Positions 46,375 through 59,284 of a stretch of 64,000 bases of DNA are shown one piece after another. Numbering within the stretch: position 1 is the first letter of the stretch; every line of letters begins with the position of its first letter. Below the pieces are notes generated by a model. The model was not told where the DNA came from, did no database searches, and saw only the letters and a list, made by a program, of their open reading frames with translations. Position numbers and translations under genes: made by a program. The stretch is from NCBI GenBank assembly GCA_015680685.1, contig MNCI01022407.1, positions 31,378-95,377 of the forward strand, in the 5' to 3' direction. Origin of the DNA: Gnetum montanum. Lineage: Eukaryota; Streptophyta; Gnetopsida; Gnetales; Gnetaceae.

Positions 46375-49300
46375 TTCGTAATGAAATAATGAAACTTTAC
46401 CAAGCCTGTTTCATCTGGGCTATTGACTACGCCGATTGGGTGTCCAACATGGTCATAGTCCCGAAGAAGAACGGGATCATTCGCCTATGTATTGACTTCT
46501 ATGACTTCAAAATTGCAAAAATAAAAGATAATTTCCCCCTACCCGGTATCGATCAACTTGTTGATTTAATTGCTAGGCATGCATTACTGTCCTTTATGGA
46601 TAGATTCTCAGAATACAACCAAATTAGAATCAACCCAGAACATCAACTCAGAACAACCTTCATGACACCATGGAGCACATTTTGTTATACAATGATGCCA
46701 TTTGGTCTAAAAAATGCTGGTGCAACATATCAGTGAGTGATGACATACATCTTTAGTGACTATATGCTTAATTCACTCAATGATTATGTAGAAGACATAG
46801 TGGTCAAGTCAAAAATAGCTGAGCAACATGCCAACGATTTAGACTTGGTACTTAAACTTTGTCTCAAGCATGAGCTTAGACTAAACGCAGAGAAATGTTT
46901 TTTTGGAGTTAAAATAGGAAAAATGCTTGGATTCATAGTATCTGAAAGAGGAATATGAGTAGATCCTGATAAGGTTAAGGAAATAACAAATTTGAAGCCA
47001 TCAAGCAACCTTACCGAATTACGTGGTCTACAAGGTAGATTACAGTTTATTAGGCGCTTCATCGAAAACTTGACAGACAAGTTGAAACCCATGTAGAATT
47101 TACTATACAAAAATCTCCATTTTCAATGGACTCAATAGTGCTAGGAAGCCTTTGAAAACATCAAAATGACACTAGCTCAACTACTGACAGTTTATCCCCC
47201 GTAGAACAACAAGCCCTTCTACATTTACCTTGCGACATTGGATTCATCTATCGCATCCATGCTTTCTCAGAAATGAGAAGATGGAACCAAAATCCCTGTC
47301 TACTACCTAATCCATGCCTTAGTGGCCTACAAAAAGAGATACAACAATGTGGAGAGGTCATCTCTGGCCCTTATCTTTTCCTTGAAGAAGTGGTGACATT
47401 ATCTCTTCCGTAATCAAGTCAACATTCTTTGTAAAGACAATGTACTCAAGGCTATCACCAATAACATCTATGAATCAAGTAGGATAGCTAGATGGAAGGC
47501 AATGATTGCTGAGTTTAACCTACACTACATAGCTCAATCTTTCACGAAGGCTCAAGAAATAGTCAATCAAATGACCACCTCACCGATGCAAGACCAAGCA
47601 ACAATCAACCCAGAGTTTCCCGATGAAAACATAAACACCATTGACACGGTGCCTGATAACTATGACACAATCTTATACTTTGATGGAGCATCAACCTCCT
47701 AAGGAGGAAGTGCTGCTATAGTAATAACGTATCCCTCAGGAGAGATCTGACCCTCTACCTATCGATTGAACTTCCCTTGTACAAACAATGTGGTAGAATA
47801 TGAAAGTCTCCTTAGAGGTCTAATGGTAGCATTAACTTCAGGAATCACATGGCTCGTAGTTCGAGGTGATTCACAACTAGTAATCAACTAGGTCATAGAC
47901 ATCTATGCATGTAGAGCTTCACACTTACAGCCGTATTGTGACTTGATCAAACACTTGCTGAAACATTTCACAAACATAGATGTGCAACATCTTCCTAGAA
48001 ATGAAAATACCATTGCATATGCACTTGAAACACTAGCCTTAAACATGACACCTGACATGTTTCATGCGTTGCCTAGTTTCATAACAAATTCTACCAAACC
48101 CGTAACTAACACTCTCGATGACACACCTATGGCATCCATTAGCACCACACATGCAATAGAATGGTATGATAACATAAAAGAGTACCTTCTGCATGGTGAA
48201 CCACCACAACATCTAACGAATGCTCAAAAGGACATGCTGCAAAAATGTTCTCGACAATATGCACTAATTGGAGAAATGTTATGTCAAAGATCCTATGAAG
48301 GCATTTTTTTGGTCTGAATTAGTAGCATTGATGGTCACATGATCGTGGAGCAAGTTCATGAAGGACTTTGTGGAGGACATATAGCACCCAAGGCAATGGC
48401 AACGAAAATTAGACGTTTAGGCTATTATTGGCCACACATGGAGTACAATTGTTTCTCCAAGGTCAAAATGTGCAACATCTGTCAAAAACATGGTAATTTA
48501 ATATATGTGCCATCTAATAAGTTGCATACAGCATAAATCACATGCCCTTTCTAGAAATGGGGGTTAGACATCATTGGATCGATAACTCCCCCATCTTCGG
48601 CAGGACATAGCTTCATCATTACAGCAATTGAATACTTCAGAAAATGGGTAGAAGCTATTCCCCTTAGAAAAACCACATCCAAAAAGGTATGCAATTTCAT
48701 CCTTGAAAACATTGTAACATGTTTTGGCATCCCAATGACCATAATCACTAATAACAGGCCACAATTCAGCAATGCCAAAACCAAAAACTTCTGTGACAAT
48801 CTAGGAATCAAACACTCATTCTCATCAGCATACTACCTAGAAGTAAATGGTCAAGTAGAGTCCACAAATAAAATTTTCATCATGGTGCTCAAGAAAATGC
48901 TTCATCAGAGCAAAAGAGGATGGCATGAATGGCTAGTTTACGTGCTATGGACATATCGAACAATGCATCGAACATCCATAGGTAAAACACCCTATAGTCT
49001 TGTTTATGGATCAGAAGTTGTTTTACCTTTGGAACTGTAGGTACCCTTGTTGTAGATCACTCTCTCTAAAGTCCTCGATGAAGGTTAAGATGATGAATTA
49101 CACATTGCTGACCTTGAATCAGTGGAGGAGGAACATATATGCATGTTGGATCAAATCGAGTGGTACCAAAAGTAGTAGCGATGACGACATTGACATGATG
49201 TATACAAGCATCCAATCAAAGAAGGTGACCTTGTTCGCAAGATGGTCCATGACCACCCAGACAAGTTCTCAGCCAACTAGGAAGGGCCTTAGTTGGTCAC

Positions 49301-49400
49301 TAAGGCATACGACAATGGGGCATTCAAACTCATCGACATGGATGGAAATGAGTTCGCAAACCCTACAAATCATATGTACCTAAAACCATTCTATGTCTAA
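46375..49400 (+). pseudogene. pol of element C, part 2: RT, two RNase H domains, integrase
   Basis: Resumes exactly where part 1 stops: 27664 ends within ..ITLVV, and this continues VRNEIMKLYQACFIWAIDYADWVSN. RT about 46389-47030, with the catalytic loop changed from YVDD to YVED (about 46785). First RNase H about 47180-47400, archaeal-type RNase H about 47650-48030 (YFDGAST, RGDSQLVIN), integrase about 48240-49400 (HX..KMCNICQKH zinc segment, DDE core, C-terminus YLKPFYV before the TAA at 49398). Stops are fewer than in G. Together with part 1 it gives the same gene order as B. Confidence 0.9.
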
Positions 49401-49572
49401 TGAGCTTAAGGTACATTTCAGTCCTGGCATCATGACCTAGAACTGATACCACAAAACGTCTTGGAGCTATGACTTAAAACTAGCACCACAGAACGTCCTG
49501 GCATCATGATGGTAAATTGATACCATAGACTCATCCTAGGATCATGACGGTAAACTGATACCACATAGTTCT
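49401..49572 (+). repeat. Short tandem array downstream of pol in C
   Basis: Four to five units of the type CTGGCATCATGACGGTAAACT followed by GATACCACA, equivalent to the first part of array 3 in B. Confidence 0.75.
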
Positions 49573-50274
49573 GTCTAGATTACACACACTAGCATAAGAG
49601 ATCTTGGTGATGTTGCACCCTGTACATTGTAAAATTTTATGCATTTGGTAAAAATGTTCACATCTATCGCTTGATCTGCATTTCCCGCATCCGGTAACCA
49701 TTGATCTTCCACAAGGATCTGAATCCCATGCTCAAACCTGCATAAATACCCCGATCTCACACTAAACCAGGGTGGGCAATTTTTGAGCAAGAAAACCAAT
49801 AATCTTAAGCTCGATGTACATGATTCCCAGTGCCTGCAAACACCTCACATCAGAGCTTAATGTCTAACTTGTGATCCAGACACATGACTACATTTTGACC
49901 GGTGCACATCTTATTGATAAATAAAACACAGTTTTATTTTTCCTTCCATTCTTTGTTCCGTTTCATTATTTGCATTATTCCTCTTTATCGCATGTTTCTA
50001 CATACATTTTTTTCACATCAATACGTTATATCACACATTTACGTTTTGTTACATCATGTTCTCTCATTTTACATTTCGGGATGATAACCCTAGCGTAAGC
50101 CATTAGCGTACGCTCTGGGAAGTCCTTGGTTGATCTATGTGTAGACCATCCAAGGCAGTCTACCTTCATTTTTCCATCATGCCCTCATGTGAAGGTAGGG
50201 TCATTTGTATCTCTATGGAGATCTTTCGGTGTTCTTTTTTCTCTAGCCTTACACCGATGATTTCAAATAGTACA
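49573..50274 (+). repeat. 3' LTR of element C, 5'-truncated
   Basis: Aligns to the B LTR from just before the TATA box (CTGCATAAATACC near 49740) to the end ..AATAGTACA. The TGAAACACC start is missing, so U3 was lost by deletion fused to the tandem array. The AATGT duplication follows. Confidence 0.7.
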
Positions 50275-50279
50275 AATGT

Positions 50280-51234
50280 GACTTGGCAAATCTCATTCCA
50301 ACTCCAACCTCAAAAAAACCACATCCAGTGACTTTGCATCAATGCAATCGGCCAATGCACAAACTTGAGTAACAAGAATGCCTCTCCAAAGAGCCATCAC
50401 CATTCCGACGAAACAAAGGAGGAGAGAATGGAAAGCGAGAAGGGCCTTAGTTAGAGGGAATATTTTTAGTTCCATAACTAGTGCTTGTAGCCCAAGGGAT
50501 TATTTTGTCTAAGAGATGTGCTTTGAATTCTCACTTTTTTTCTTTTATCTATTTTTTTTCTTTTTATTTTTTGTTTTTTTTTGTTTTTTGTGTTTATACG
50601 TGAGAACCACACCATGCAAAGACTTTGTTATTTTTATTACTTAGATTCCTGATAATTGGGTGACAACAAAATGGTAAGAAAACTCCAGAAGAAAACATCC
50701 AAGCACCCAAGAGAATGGCCAACACAAATGCATCAAGTTCCTTTAAATTCACACCCTTTTCAATCCTTGAGTCCTTCCTTAGTTTGAGAGATGCCTAGTC
50801 ATCGATTCATTAAAGTTCTTATTTAGAAAGGGACTGTACAGTTCCAAGCCAAGAGAGACCATAGAACATGTGGATGTATAGATGAAGTGGACTTATTGCC
50901 TGCCATATCAAAAGAACATACTTTGGTATCAACATTGTAACTTAAAGGTAAAAATCAAACATTAGCAATCAATGAAAAATAGTTCATACCATCATAAAGA
51001 ACACTTATGAGGTGAAAAACTTATAGGATGGATAAAACACACACACACACACACACAAAATGGAAAAGTATAATGATGTTGTAAAACAAAAATAAGAAAA
51101 GTTAAAGAAATTTGTAAAAAAAAATGTGAAAAACAAAAATATGTAAGACAAAAATGTGTAAGAAACTTGTAAAATAAAAACGTGTAAAAAAATGTGTAAA
51201 ACAAAAACTTAAAAGAACTAAGGACCTCCAATGA
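50280..51234 (-). other. 3' noncoding region of D, part 2
   Basis: Continues the inverted match to A (complement of about 14570-15600), including an (AC)n run at 51035-51057 where A has (GT)n at 14866-14881. No gene. Confidence 0.8.
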
Positions 51235-54200
51235 TCAGCATAGGTGGCCATCTCCCCCATGATTGAATTGCAAGGGAGATATCCAAAATAATGAACGTCT
51301 ATTTGAATTTCGTAAAAGTTTCCAACTTCTCTTGATTGATGTTCTTAGATTAAGGGGTGAAAGTTGGTGATGCTCATATTCCAATGTGTCTATGCCTTTG
51401 TTGTTGGCATGAGTTGTTCCCCCAGTTTGTTCCATGCATATTGGGTTGCTCTTTCAACTAGCTGTCAATCATGGGGTGTCTACTACTGGTTGTGTGGTTG
51501 CTACATACAGGCATCTTTATCTCATAGTTTCATGGGCACACCTATTGCATGGAGGAGATGTTGTGCATTCCTCCATGTCATCACCTGATGAATCACTGTA
51601 TGTGATGCATGGAACTTTCTCCTTCTTGATATTTCCATAAATATTTACCTTAGATTTCTCCAAGGAAAGATCGTGGATCCCTAGGTACACATCTATTGTA
51701 CTTAGCCATGGCCTTCCCATTATGATTGGGATGTCCCCTTCATTACTGTTAACTTCAATCACTAGGAAATTAGCTGGGTATGACCAACCACACACAGTGG
51801 TAATAGTGTCCTCCACCAATCCCAAGGGAATGGTGATGGACTGGTTTGCCAGCTCTAGTTGGATATTACTCTTCTTATGTTTGGGTAGGTTCCAAGCTTG
51901 ATACATCTCTCGTGATATTAAGTTAACTCCAAAACTTGAGTTAAGAAGAGCCTTATGTGGTTTTTTCCTAGTGATTTTTAGGTAGATTAAGGGGATTCTA
52001 AGATTAGAGAGTTTCCTGAGAAGGTGGCCTACCTTGATCCAGTCAATTATAGTATGTGTTAACATAACCAAATGTGTTAAGCTCTGTTGTTGGACTGAAG
52101 GGTGCTCCGAAGCCTTGTATGTTGGAGGAGCATTCATGGACTCAACCGCTTGTTGTTGTGAGAGCTTTTATGGGATTTTGGTTCTGAAGAAAGGTCTTCT
52201 CTTTTTGTGGTTGTCAAAACCAGTAGCAGGTTAAATGTTTATGGCTCTCGTAGTGTAACGTTTCTACGGTTGAGTGGGAAGTTCCCCTCGCATTGTTGCA
52301 GCAGGAGGTGTTATGGGAACTACCAATGGAAGAGGTGCAGATGGATTAGGAGGATGGTATGGATATGGAGCATCTCCCAGAGGAAAAGGAGTCCTTCTAA
52401 AGTACTCTCGAACTTGGTAGTGATGTTGGGGAGTTGTGTGACCGATGGAGTCACTTGGAGAAATCGGCTACTACACATAGTATCCATATGGATCAAGTTT
52501 CTCGTAAGGGTACTATTGTTTCGACAGTGGCATCCCCCATGACTATGGATATTGCCACTGCTGATGTTTTCCAATGGGTTGTGGTGGAGTTCCACTTGGA
52601 TATTATGTTAATGGTTGGTAAAACTATCTTGGGTTACCTTAGGGATAAGGTAACCTTCGGGGTGTCTGCCATTGGTTAAGTCTCAAGTTGAGTGCATACA
52701 CCCCAGACTCTTGTAGATGTGAGATTATTGGACAACATCCCTTACAATGGTCATATTGGTAGATCTCACATCCACTATCATCATCTATGTCTAAATCCAC
52801 AATCTCATCGAAGATAGTTATTTTTCCCTTACCCTTGTCACATGCAGGGCCTAAATCTCTCTGCTTTATCTTGTTCTTGTCACTACTTCATTCCTCCTTA
52901 GACACCTCTATGATTTTTAGGATAGTTTTAATTTTACTATCTAAGGAGCTCCATACTTCATCTACCTTAGCTGATACTTCTATTGTTAGCTTTTGAAGCG
53001 GCAAGGTTTTTCTGTTCACCAACTCTTCAAGTGGCGACTCATCCTATTCATCACAAAATCTCATTCCCTTCCTTCAAAGAGAGGGATCACAGTTATATTC
53101 TTCCGCACTTTCCCTTTTTTGTAGCTCCCCTTATTCTTTGGCTACTTTTTCCAACAATTGATGAATATCATGGGATCTAAGTTCTAATAATCTCCCTTGG
53201 GAATAAGTCCTAAGGGTTCTCCTAGTCTCATGTCTTAGCCCATCTACAATGTGGCAAAGTTGGTCCCATTGTGCATAACCATGGCTTGGGCAACGATGTA
53301 ACAATGCATAGTATCGGCCCATGGCAGCATCCAATGGTTCATGAGTTCCTTGTTTCCATCCTTGGATCTTCTTACGCAAGTCAGACACTCTAGAATACGT
53401 TTGATATTTATCGTTGAAGATTTCTAACATCGTACTCCACCTCCTAATGGTTTCCAGTTCTAAGGACCAGTACCAACTCTCTTCTTCCTTTGTGAGTATC
53501 CTAGGAAACAACTTTAATTTCTACCACTCATTCTCTATGTTTTGCAAGGTGCAAGCATCGTGAAATGCCTGTAAATGATGTTGTAGGTCAGTGTTGTATT
53601 CCCCTTCAAAGTGTGGGATGTTGTTCATTTCTAAGCACTTGATCCGGCTATCTCTTTGATGCCTTGTTAGTATTCTAACTGCCTCTGTTATATCGAGCAT
53701 ACTTTAGGTTGCAATTAGGGGCTCATCATGATCATCTCTTTCATGATGTCTATGATGTCTACATTGTTCCCTACTCTCCCTTCGTTCATGCCCTTGTCCT
53801 CTCTCTTGACTTTCTTGTCAAGGTATCTCATTTTGTCTACCTCTATCCTCACCGTTATGCTCATGGTCGCTGCATCCAGATGTGGAAGGAGAGGGTGAGT
53901 GGTTTGATGAAGGAGAAGAAGAAGGAGAACCATCACCATGACAATGTTTCCTACCTTCTCTTTGGCTGCTATGGCCCCGATCATGATGATGATCTAAGTG
54001 CCTGTCCTTTTCATGTGTTTTTCTTCCCTCAGTGAATAGTTGGCGTTCACGGGGAACAGAACAAGGGTTTTGCATCGTGGATCATAGGTTGTGATACCCC
54101 ACCTTCTCACTATCATTAGGAGGGGGAACATCCTTTGATAGAGAACCCATTATAATGGGTTCACAATCTCCAATTTCACTTAGGACGTGCGGGACCTATT

Positions 54201-54583
54201 TTCCCTTCAATAGTGTATGTTGGCTCTCCTACCTTGAGTCCCTCATACGTTGTGCAGATGTAGGATAGTAATCCCTTGTGTCAAAATCACCTATAACGTA
54301 TTCAGCATAGAGTTGAGTCATGCCAATGTGTGCCAAAACATGGAGAAGCATGTTAGGGACTACCCAATCTGGGGGTAACACTATTTTACCTTGCAAGTCT
54401 CTCCATCACAACTATTCGTCTTGATGGAGGATAAAGGTAAAGTTGGGTATATACTCATCGGAATGGGTATATACCACTCGGTATTGTTGAGGAACTGGCG
54501 GATTTTGGTTGTGTTTTAGACTACTGACTATTTCTAGTATTATCCCTAGGTGGTGAATTTCTCTTGTTAGAAGAAGAGGACAT
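51235..54583 (-). pseudogene. gag-protease polyprotein of element D
   Basis: Minus-strand counterpart of 11373-14567. Start taken at the ATG with first base 54583 (MSSSSNKRNSPP). N-terminal Ser/His-rich part, capsid (about 53110-53640: WYWSLELE, IFNDKYQTYSRV, RCPSHGYAQWDQL), zinc-knuckle-like region (about 52700-52770), Pro/Tyr spacer, protease (51517-52137, open for 206 codons). The active-site segment is ALLNSSFGVNLIS, so the catalytic Asp is Asn. The downstream part of the domain (VNSNEGDIPIIMGRPWL) is well kept. Most stops lie in one frame; at least one shift separates the N-terminus. No pol follows. Confidence 0.87.
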
Positions 54584-54708
54584 TGTGTCTTATTGGTGTG
54601 CTATTAACCATTATAATTTTTTTTTTCATTTAATTAACCCTAAGGTTCATTTAAGCTCCCAACGATGTAAGTGATTTGCTATGTTCTATTTAGTGCACAA
54701 ACACTTAG

Positions 54709-54726
54709 TCCCCGGCAACAGCGCCA
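54709..54726 (-). promoter_or_regulatory. Primer binding site of D (tRNA-Asp)
   Basis: Minus strand TGGCGCTGTTGCCGGGGA, one mismatch to the complement of the plant tRNA-Asp 3' end, one base from the LTR. The best preserved of the three sites. Confidence 0.85.
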
Positions 54727-54727
54727 A

Positions 54728-55583
54728 TGATGAGTGGCAAGGTACCCCTAACTTAGCCATACGAATATGAGCGTAACACGTGTGATCCAGTCAAACTCCA
54801 CAGACTAAGTGCCTACACGCCTCATGGAACACTTAAGGTTAATTATTCGTTGTCTTCCCAGACTTACTTGTATTTGTCACGGTGTATGGTTAAGTAAGTC
54901 CAAGGTATATGATTTTTATAGCTTTTTATGTTTTATCTCCTATGATATTGAGGTGAAGGGTTGAAAAGACTAATTACTAACTCTAAGTAACTAAGTCTGA
55001 ATTAACCTAGCATCAGCATCCGTTTCCACTTACCGTTCACACCCTGAACCAATGCAACCATGGCTACCAAACACTAGTCGTTGTTGGCATCACCATGTGT
55101 AACGCACATTCTCAAAGCGGTCGTACTGAGGCACTTAACTAGGAGAGAAGGGTTGAGAAATATTTAATAACTAATAAAGAAATTTAAGAATAAATAATAA
55201 ATAACATTAAATAAAATCCTAATTATCCTATTCCATGCACTGCAAGGTTTATCCAAGAAGTTCGTCTTTATTGACGTACACAAACTTGTGTTCAGGTACA
55301 ATGTTTGCTCGAATAAAGATCCGTTCACTCTGAAGTTCCTACTGCAGGCACATGGAAAATATTCTATCTCTGGAGTGATCAATCTACTAGAGTTTCACTA
55401 CTGTCTAAGCCTAGGATGGAAAACAAGGGAGAGCCACCTCTTAATTATAGATATGACGACACACTTCGATATCGTATACGCGATATCGTGGGGGACGATG
55501 CGATATCGCGAGGGATGTGATACCGTGACGGCCACAATATCGCGTATGTGGTATCGTGACCCATTAGATATCGTGTCCCATCA
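54728..55583 (-). repeat. 5' LTR of element D
   Basis: 856 bp, left end TGATGAGTGGC, right end GATATCGTGTCCCATCA. The U3 end (55465-55583) holds about eight GATATC-like palindromic cores, many with flanking CG. TTAAG follows at 55584. Confidence 0.92.
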
Positions 55584-55829
55584 TTAAGCAAGAGTAATTT
55601 TTTACCAATAGGAATGATATCTTAAATAATCTTATAATGATAAAGATTTATAAATAATTACCAATTTTATCTAATTGTTAAATATAAATTTGCTATCTCA
55701 CTTCATATGTATTTTTATGGAGGAGGTCCATACAACTTTAAAATAACTGTGTAATGTCTAAGCTCTATGTCTTGATGATTTTTCCTATAGAAATATTCTA
55801 TAAATATATTAAATATGATTTATATGCTA

Positions 55830-56580
55830 CTTATAAATAAGCTATTAATATTGGTTCAATGGATTGCTGCTCAAAAAATGCCTTCTTCTTAATGATTGAG
55901 GATCTTCATAATGTTAGGAATTAATGTCCTATTGTAATACACTTAAAATTTTATAATATTGTTACTAACGCTATTGCAAACAAGATTCTTCCTTTTTTGG
56001 TTAAGATTGGTAATACTTAATAATCAAGTTTCATTTTATTTTGTTAGATCTTGGATAATGTTGTCACTGCTATGGAAGGAATGCAATGGGTTATTAGAAT
56101 TACCAATACAATTTCTTAATAAAGCTTAAGTTTACTAAAGCTTATGATAGAATTAGCTAGATGTTATCCTTTCTAAACTCCAACTTAGCTCTTACTATAC
56201 TAATCATGTTAGAATGTTATTATATGATGCTTCAACCAATGTTTCCATGACATGTAGATGTGTTAAGAGATTTTCCTTGGATTACTCTTCTCATCAAGAT
56301 TGCCTTTTAGTTTCTTACATCTTTATCATAGTATCTTTAGGGTTACATTTTCCCTTTCATAAAACTTTTAATAAAGGAGAAATTAAGGTAGTACACTTAC
56401 CTAACTCAACTAATAAACTCATTTTTAATCATGTAAGTGACACTTTTCTTTTATTTAGATATGATGGGTCTTCGTCAATGGCTATTATGCTACTTCAAGA
56501 GATCAAATGAATTAGGATAAATGTAAATATATACCTTATAATCTTGTTGAAAATAAGTTATTGAAAGTTCCTTGGAAATG
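55830..56580 (+). pseudogene. L1-like LINE reverse transcriptase remnant
   Basis: Plus-strand readings in shifting frames match the order of plant L1 RT motifs: NIVTNAIANKILPFL, ILDNVVTAMEG, FTKAYDRI (about 56125), LLYDASTNVSM, SSHQDCLLVSYIFIIVSLGL (family RQGCPL..YLFIL) and VSDTFLLF, where the catalytic F/YADD loop stands as VSDT. It is therefore dead. 56214-56510 is the longest open piece. Element D sits directly to its left. Confidence 0.65.
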
Positions 56581-58741
56581 GATTGGGCTAAGTTAGGCTT
56601 TCAAAATTTGGACATCCCCTTCTACATTCCAAAATAAACTAAAAACTTTAGTCACATGTGCTCAATAAAGAACATAAAAAATTTATTAAGTGAACCTCTT
56701 ACATCTTCTATCTATGTAGAAAATTAGTAGTTAANGTATAGGAGAAAGGAACCAAGTGGACCAATAGGCAAATTCCCTTATTCAATGTAATGTAGGTTTA
56801 ATATGCTACATCCTACATTGAATAAGAATCTTTTACAAATGGTTACCTGTATATGCTCTTGTAAATTATTTAAAAACTGGAAGGATCCTTTGTTAATGAA
56901 TGTTGGATAAACCAAATCCACTGAAATCTTTTAGGGATACAAAATAGTTGCATGCTACCTTGTAAAAACCNATCACATTCTATTATGGAGACAACATTAA
57001 TTTAGTGAAGCTTGATACTTACTACTATAGATACAAGAGTTTTGAAATTTCCATTATTATAAGTATCAAGTTGGGCTACATTTTTTGAAATGATATTCTT
57101 CAACCCACAATACCCTCTTGAGAATATTTATAGAAAGTGGCTAATATTCCAAATTTTTTAGATAATCTCATCATCTAACTTCTTCAAAGTATTTCACTGT
57201 GGGCTTCAAAATGTGAGATCCTTGAACTTAAGTAGTATGTGTTGGTTCTAGTATGTACTTTGATCACTCAAACTCCATTACTCAACTTGTCCAAGAAGTG
57301 ATTTTCAAGGAAGATAAAGATATGAATTTAATAAATCCAAGTTCAAGATAATAGAAGGTCATATATACATAAGGAAAGGCAGTAAATTTAAGTAGTTGCA
57401 CTTAGACAAAGCTCCAATTTCTAGAAAAAAACTCAAGTCAAGTCAAAATGGCTCCTTTGTAACATAGGGACTAAGCTATGGAAATTTTACTTCAATTTTT
57501 ATGCCACATAAGATAAGATAAGAAATTCTATTATTTTTCATTTTATTAAAAGGTTAGTGAATGAACTTAACTAGAGAAAGGTCCTAATCTCTCATTTCTC
57601 TTGATTTTCCATCCCATTTCTCCATAAAAGGGGCTTATCCCATCATATATGCTTATGGTCCAATCAAGTGCCTATAAATATAAAGGAAAATCATTAATGT
57701 CAATGATGTCATTANAGGTCATGATGTATGAAATTTTGAAAATTAGAATACCATAATTTATGATGAGCTTATGATATGAGAGACTTGAAATACCATAGCT
57801 TGACAACGAGTCATGGTGAGTTTGAGTGTGGCAGAAAAGCTTAAGATTTTGATGTTTTATTTAAACTAAACTTGTTTTAGTAAATTTTCCTTGAATGGGT
57901 GAACAATCTATAATAATGAATTGAGTTGAGTAAGTTGAATTTTGTGACTATTAAACTTCTAGGTTTATTGCTAAACTAGATCTATAAGAAAACTAATGTA
58001 AAATCTTTAATGATGAAGAGGATGATGATGAACCTATAATAGGATAATTTGTGAAATCAAGAATGGAATTATAGATTATAAATATAATATGGGATTTTTA
58101 GATAAACAATGGAATTATTGAGATGAGGATTGATGACTAAAATTTGATAAATAATAATTAATGATGAATTGAGAATAGTGATAAAATAATGAAAAAAATA
58201 GATAAAATTTTGTAATATATTTAATATTCTTTCTTCACNTCAAAATTTCATACATCATGACCTATGGTTCACTTCTAGTTGACTACCATACTTGTGGTCA
58301 ACTCATGGTATCAAATATTTCAAAACTTCAAACCATTGTTCATAAGAATGACTTGTGGATCCCTCATGGTCCATTTATGAAATCCTCAATTCTCATAGTT
58401 TATTATTATTATTTTTTGACTAAGACTCTTAGTCTGCTCATGGTTGATGAGTGGTAGGATATTCCAACACTTATTCATACAAGTCACAAGTATTCATGTG
58501 CAACCATATTACAATCCATGAATTGACAATGTAAGTATACTTGTGCATTGGTAGTAAATTCATGATCATTATATTCTCACTTGGAGTTAGCGAGATGAAA
58601 AGCATATGGTTTAACTCTTAGTGAGGTATATAATAAAATGATGTTGATTAGCTTTAAATATGCTAAGTAGTAACATGATGAAGGTGAATATAATTTCTAT
58701 TTCTAAGTACATTAAAAATGTAAAGCTATTCTATCCTATAG
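56581..58741. other. AT-rich background without a recognised gene
   Basis: Contains undetermined bases at 56735, 56971, 57715 and 58239 and no frame with a known domain. The first few hundred bases may be the LINE 3' end. Confidence 0.5.
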
Positions 58742-59284
58742 TGATAAGCATCTATTTGTAGTTTTTCATACATGTTCAAGGCTAATGTAACTAGTACCAG
58801 GATTACCAAGTAACTTTCCTATTGAGTGAATTAATTAAAGTTACTATTATGTTACCAAAAAATTACACTTTATGTTCAAAGTCAGTCATACTTATTCCAC
58901 CTTACTAGTGAACATTGAAATAGTAACTGACTTAGAAAAAATAAACAACATGGAAAAAATATATTCTAAGTGATATGTTGGAATGATGAAGAACAATCAT
59001 GACCTTTATTGTTGTTCATGAATGTATCCAAGAACAATCCACTCAAATAAATATTTAGTACAAATATAATTCACCACACCAAGGGCATTCATAGCAACTC
59101 TAACTTCAAAAAAACAAATTGTAATAATTTTGCCAAGTTTTGGACTTAAACATCATTTTGACATGATGGTGGGCTCCTATTTATAGGCATGACCATGGCC
59201 CACTACATCATATCTATGATGATATATTTTAGGCTCCAATATTACATCTATGATATCGTAGTCCTTTACAACAATGTTTCATCA
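58742..59284 (-). repeat. 3' LTR of element H (divergent)
   Basis: Left end TGATAAG, right end TTTCATCA. Recognised by the order of landmarks shared with the D LTR: TTACCAAG, CTTTATTGTTGTTCATG, ATCCAAGAACAA, CTATTTATAGGCATGA and a GATATC-containing end. It is more AT-rich and lacks the CG steps of the other copies. Confidence 0.6.

Larger units (their letters stand above)
25054..50274 (+). mobile_element. Element C: Tat-lineage LTR retrotransposon with internal deletions, split by B
   Basis: Flanked by perfect AATGT duplications (25049-25053, 50275-50279). The left end TGAAACACGATAAAATT matches the B LTR start and the right end ..AATAGTACA matches the B LTR end. Own DNA is about 6.5 kb: LTR start, antisense exon 1 region, pol start (to 27664), pol remainder (46375-49400), a short tandem array and an LTR remnant. 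gag and protease are absent, and the 5' LTR runs without a visible U5 into the antisense-gene region, so large internal deletions are inferred. Confidence 0.85.
19344..55583 (-). mobile_element. Element D: family-1 gag-protease retrotransposon, split by two insertions
   Basis: Minus-strand copy of the A family flanked by perfect TTAAG duplications (19339-19343 and 55584-55588). Its own DNA is about 7.1 kb: 3' LTR 19344-20081 plus 24002-24056, 3' noncoding region 24057-25053 plus 50280-51234, gag-protease 51235-54583, primer site, and 5' LTR 54728-55583. Removing E and C with one copy of each duplication rejoins sequence that aligns to A without a gap at either junction. For example GATTAATGT/GACTTGG at the C junction matches the complement of 15585-15612. 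Confidence 0.92.
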
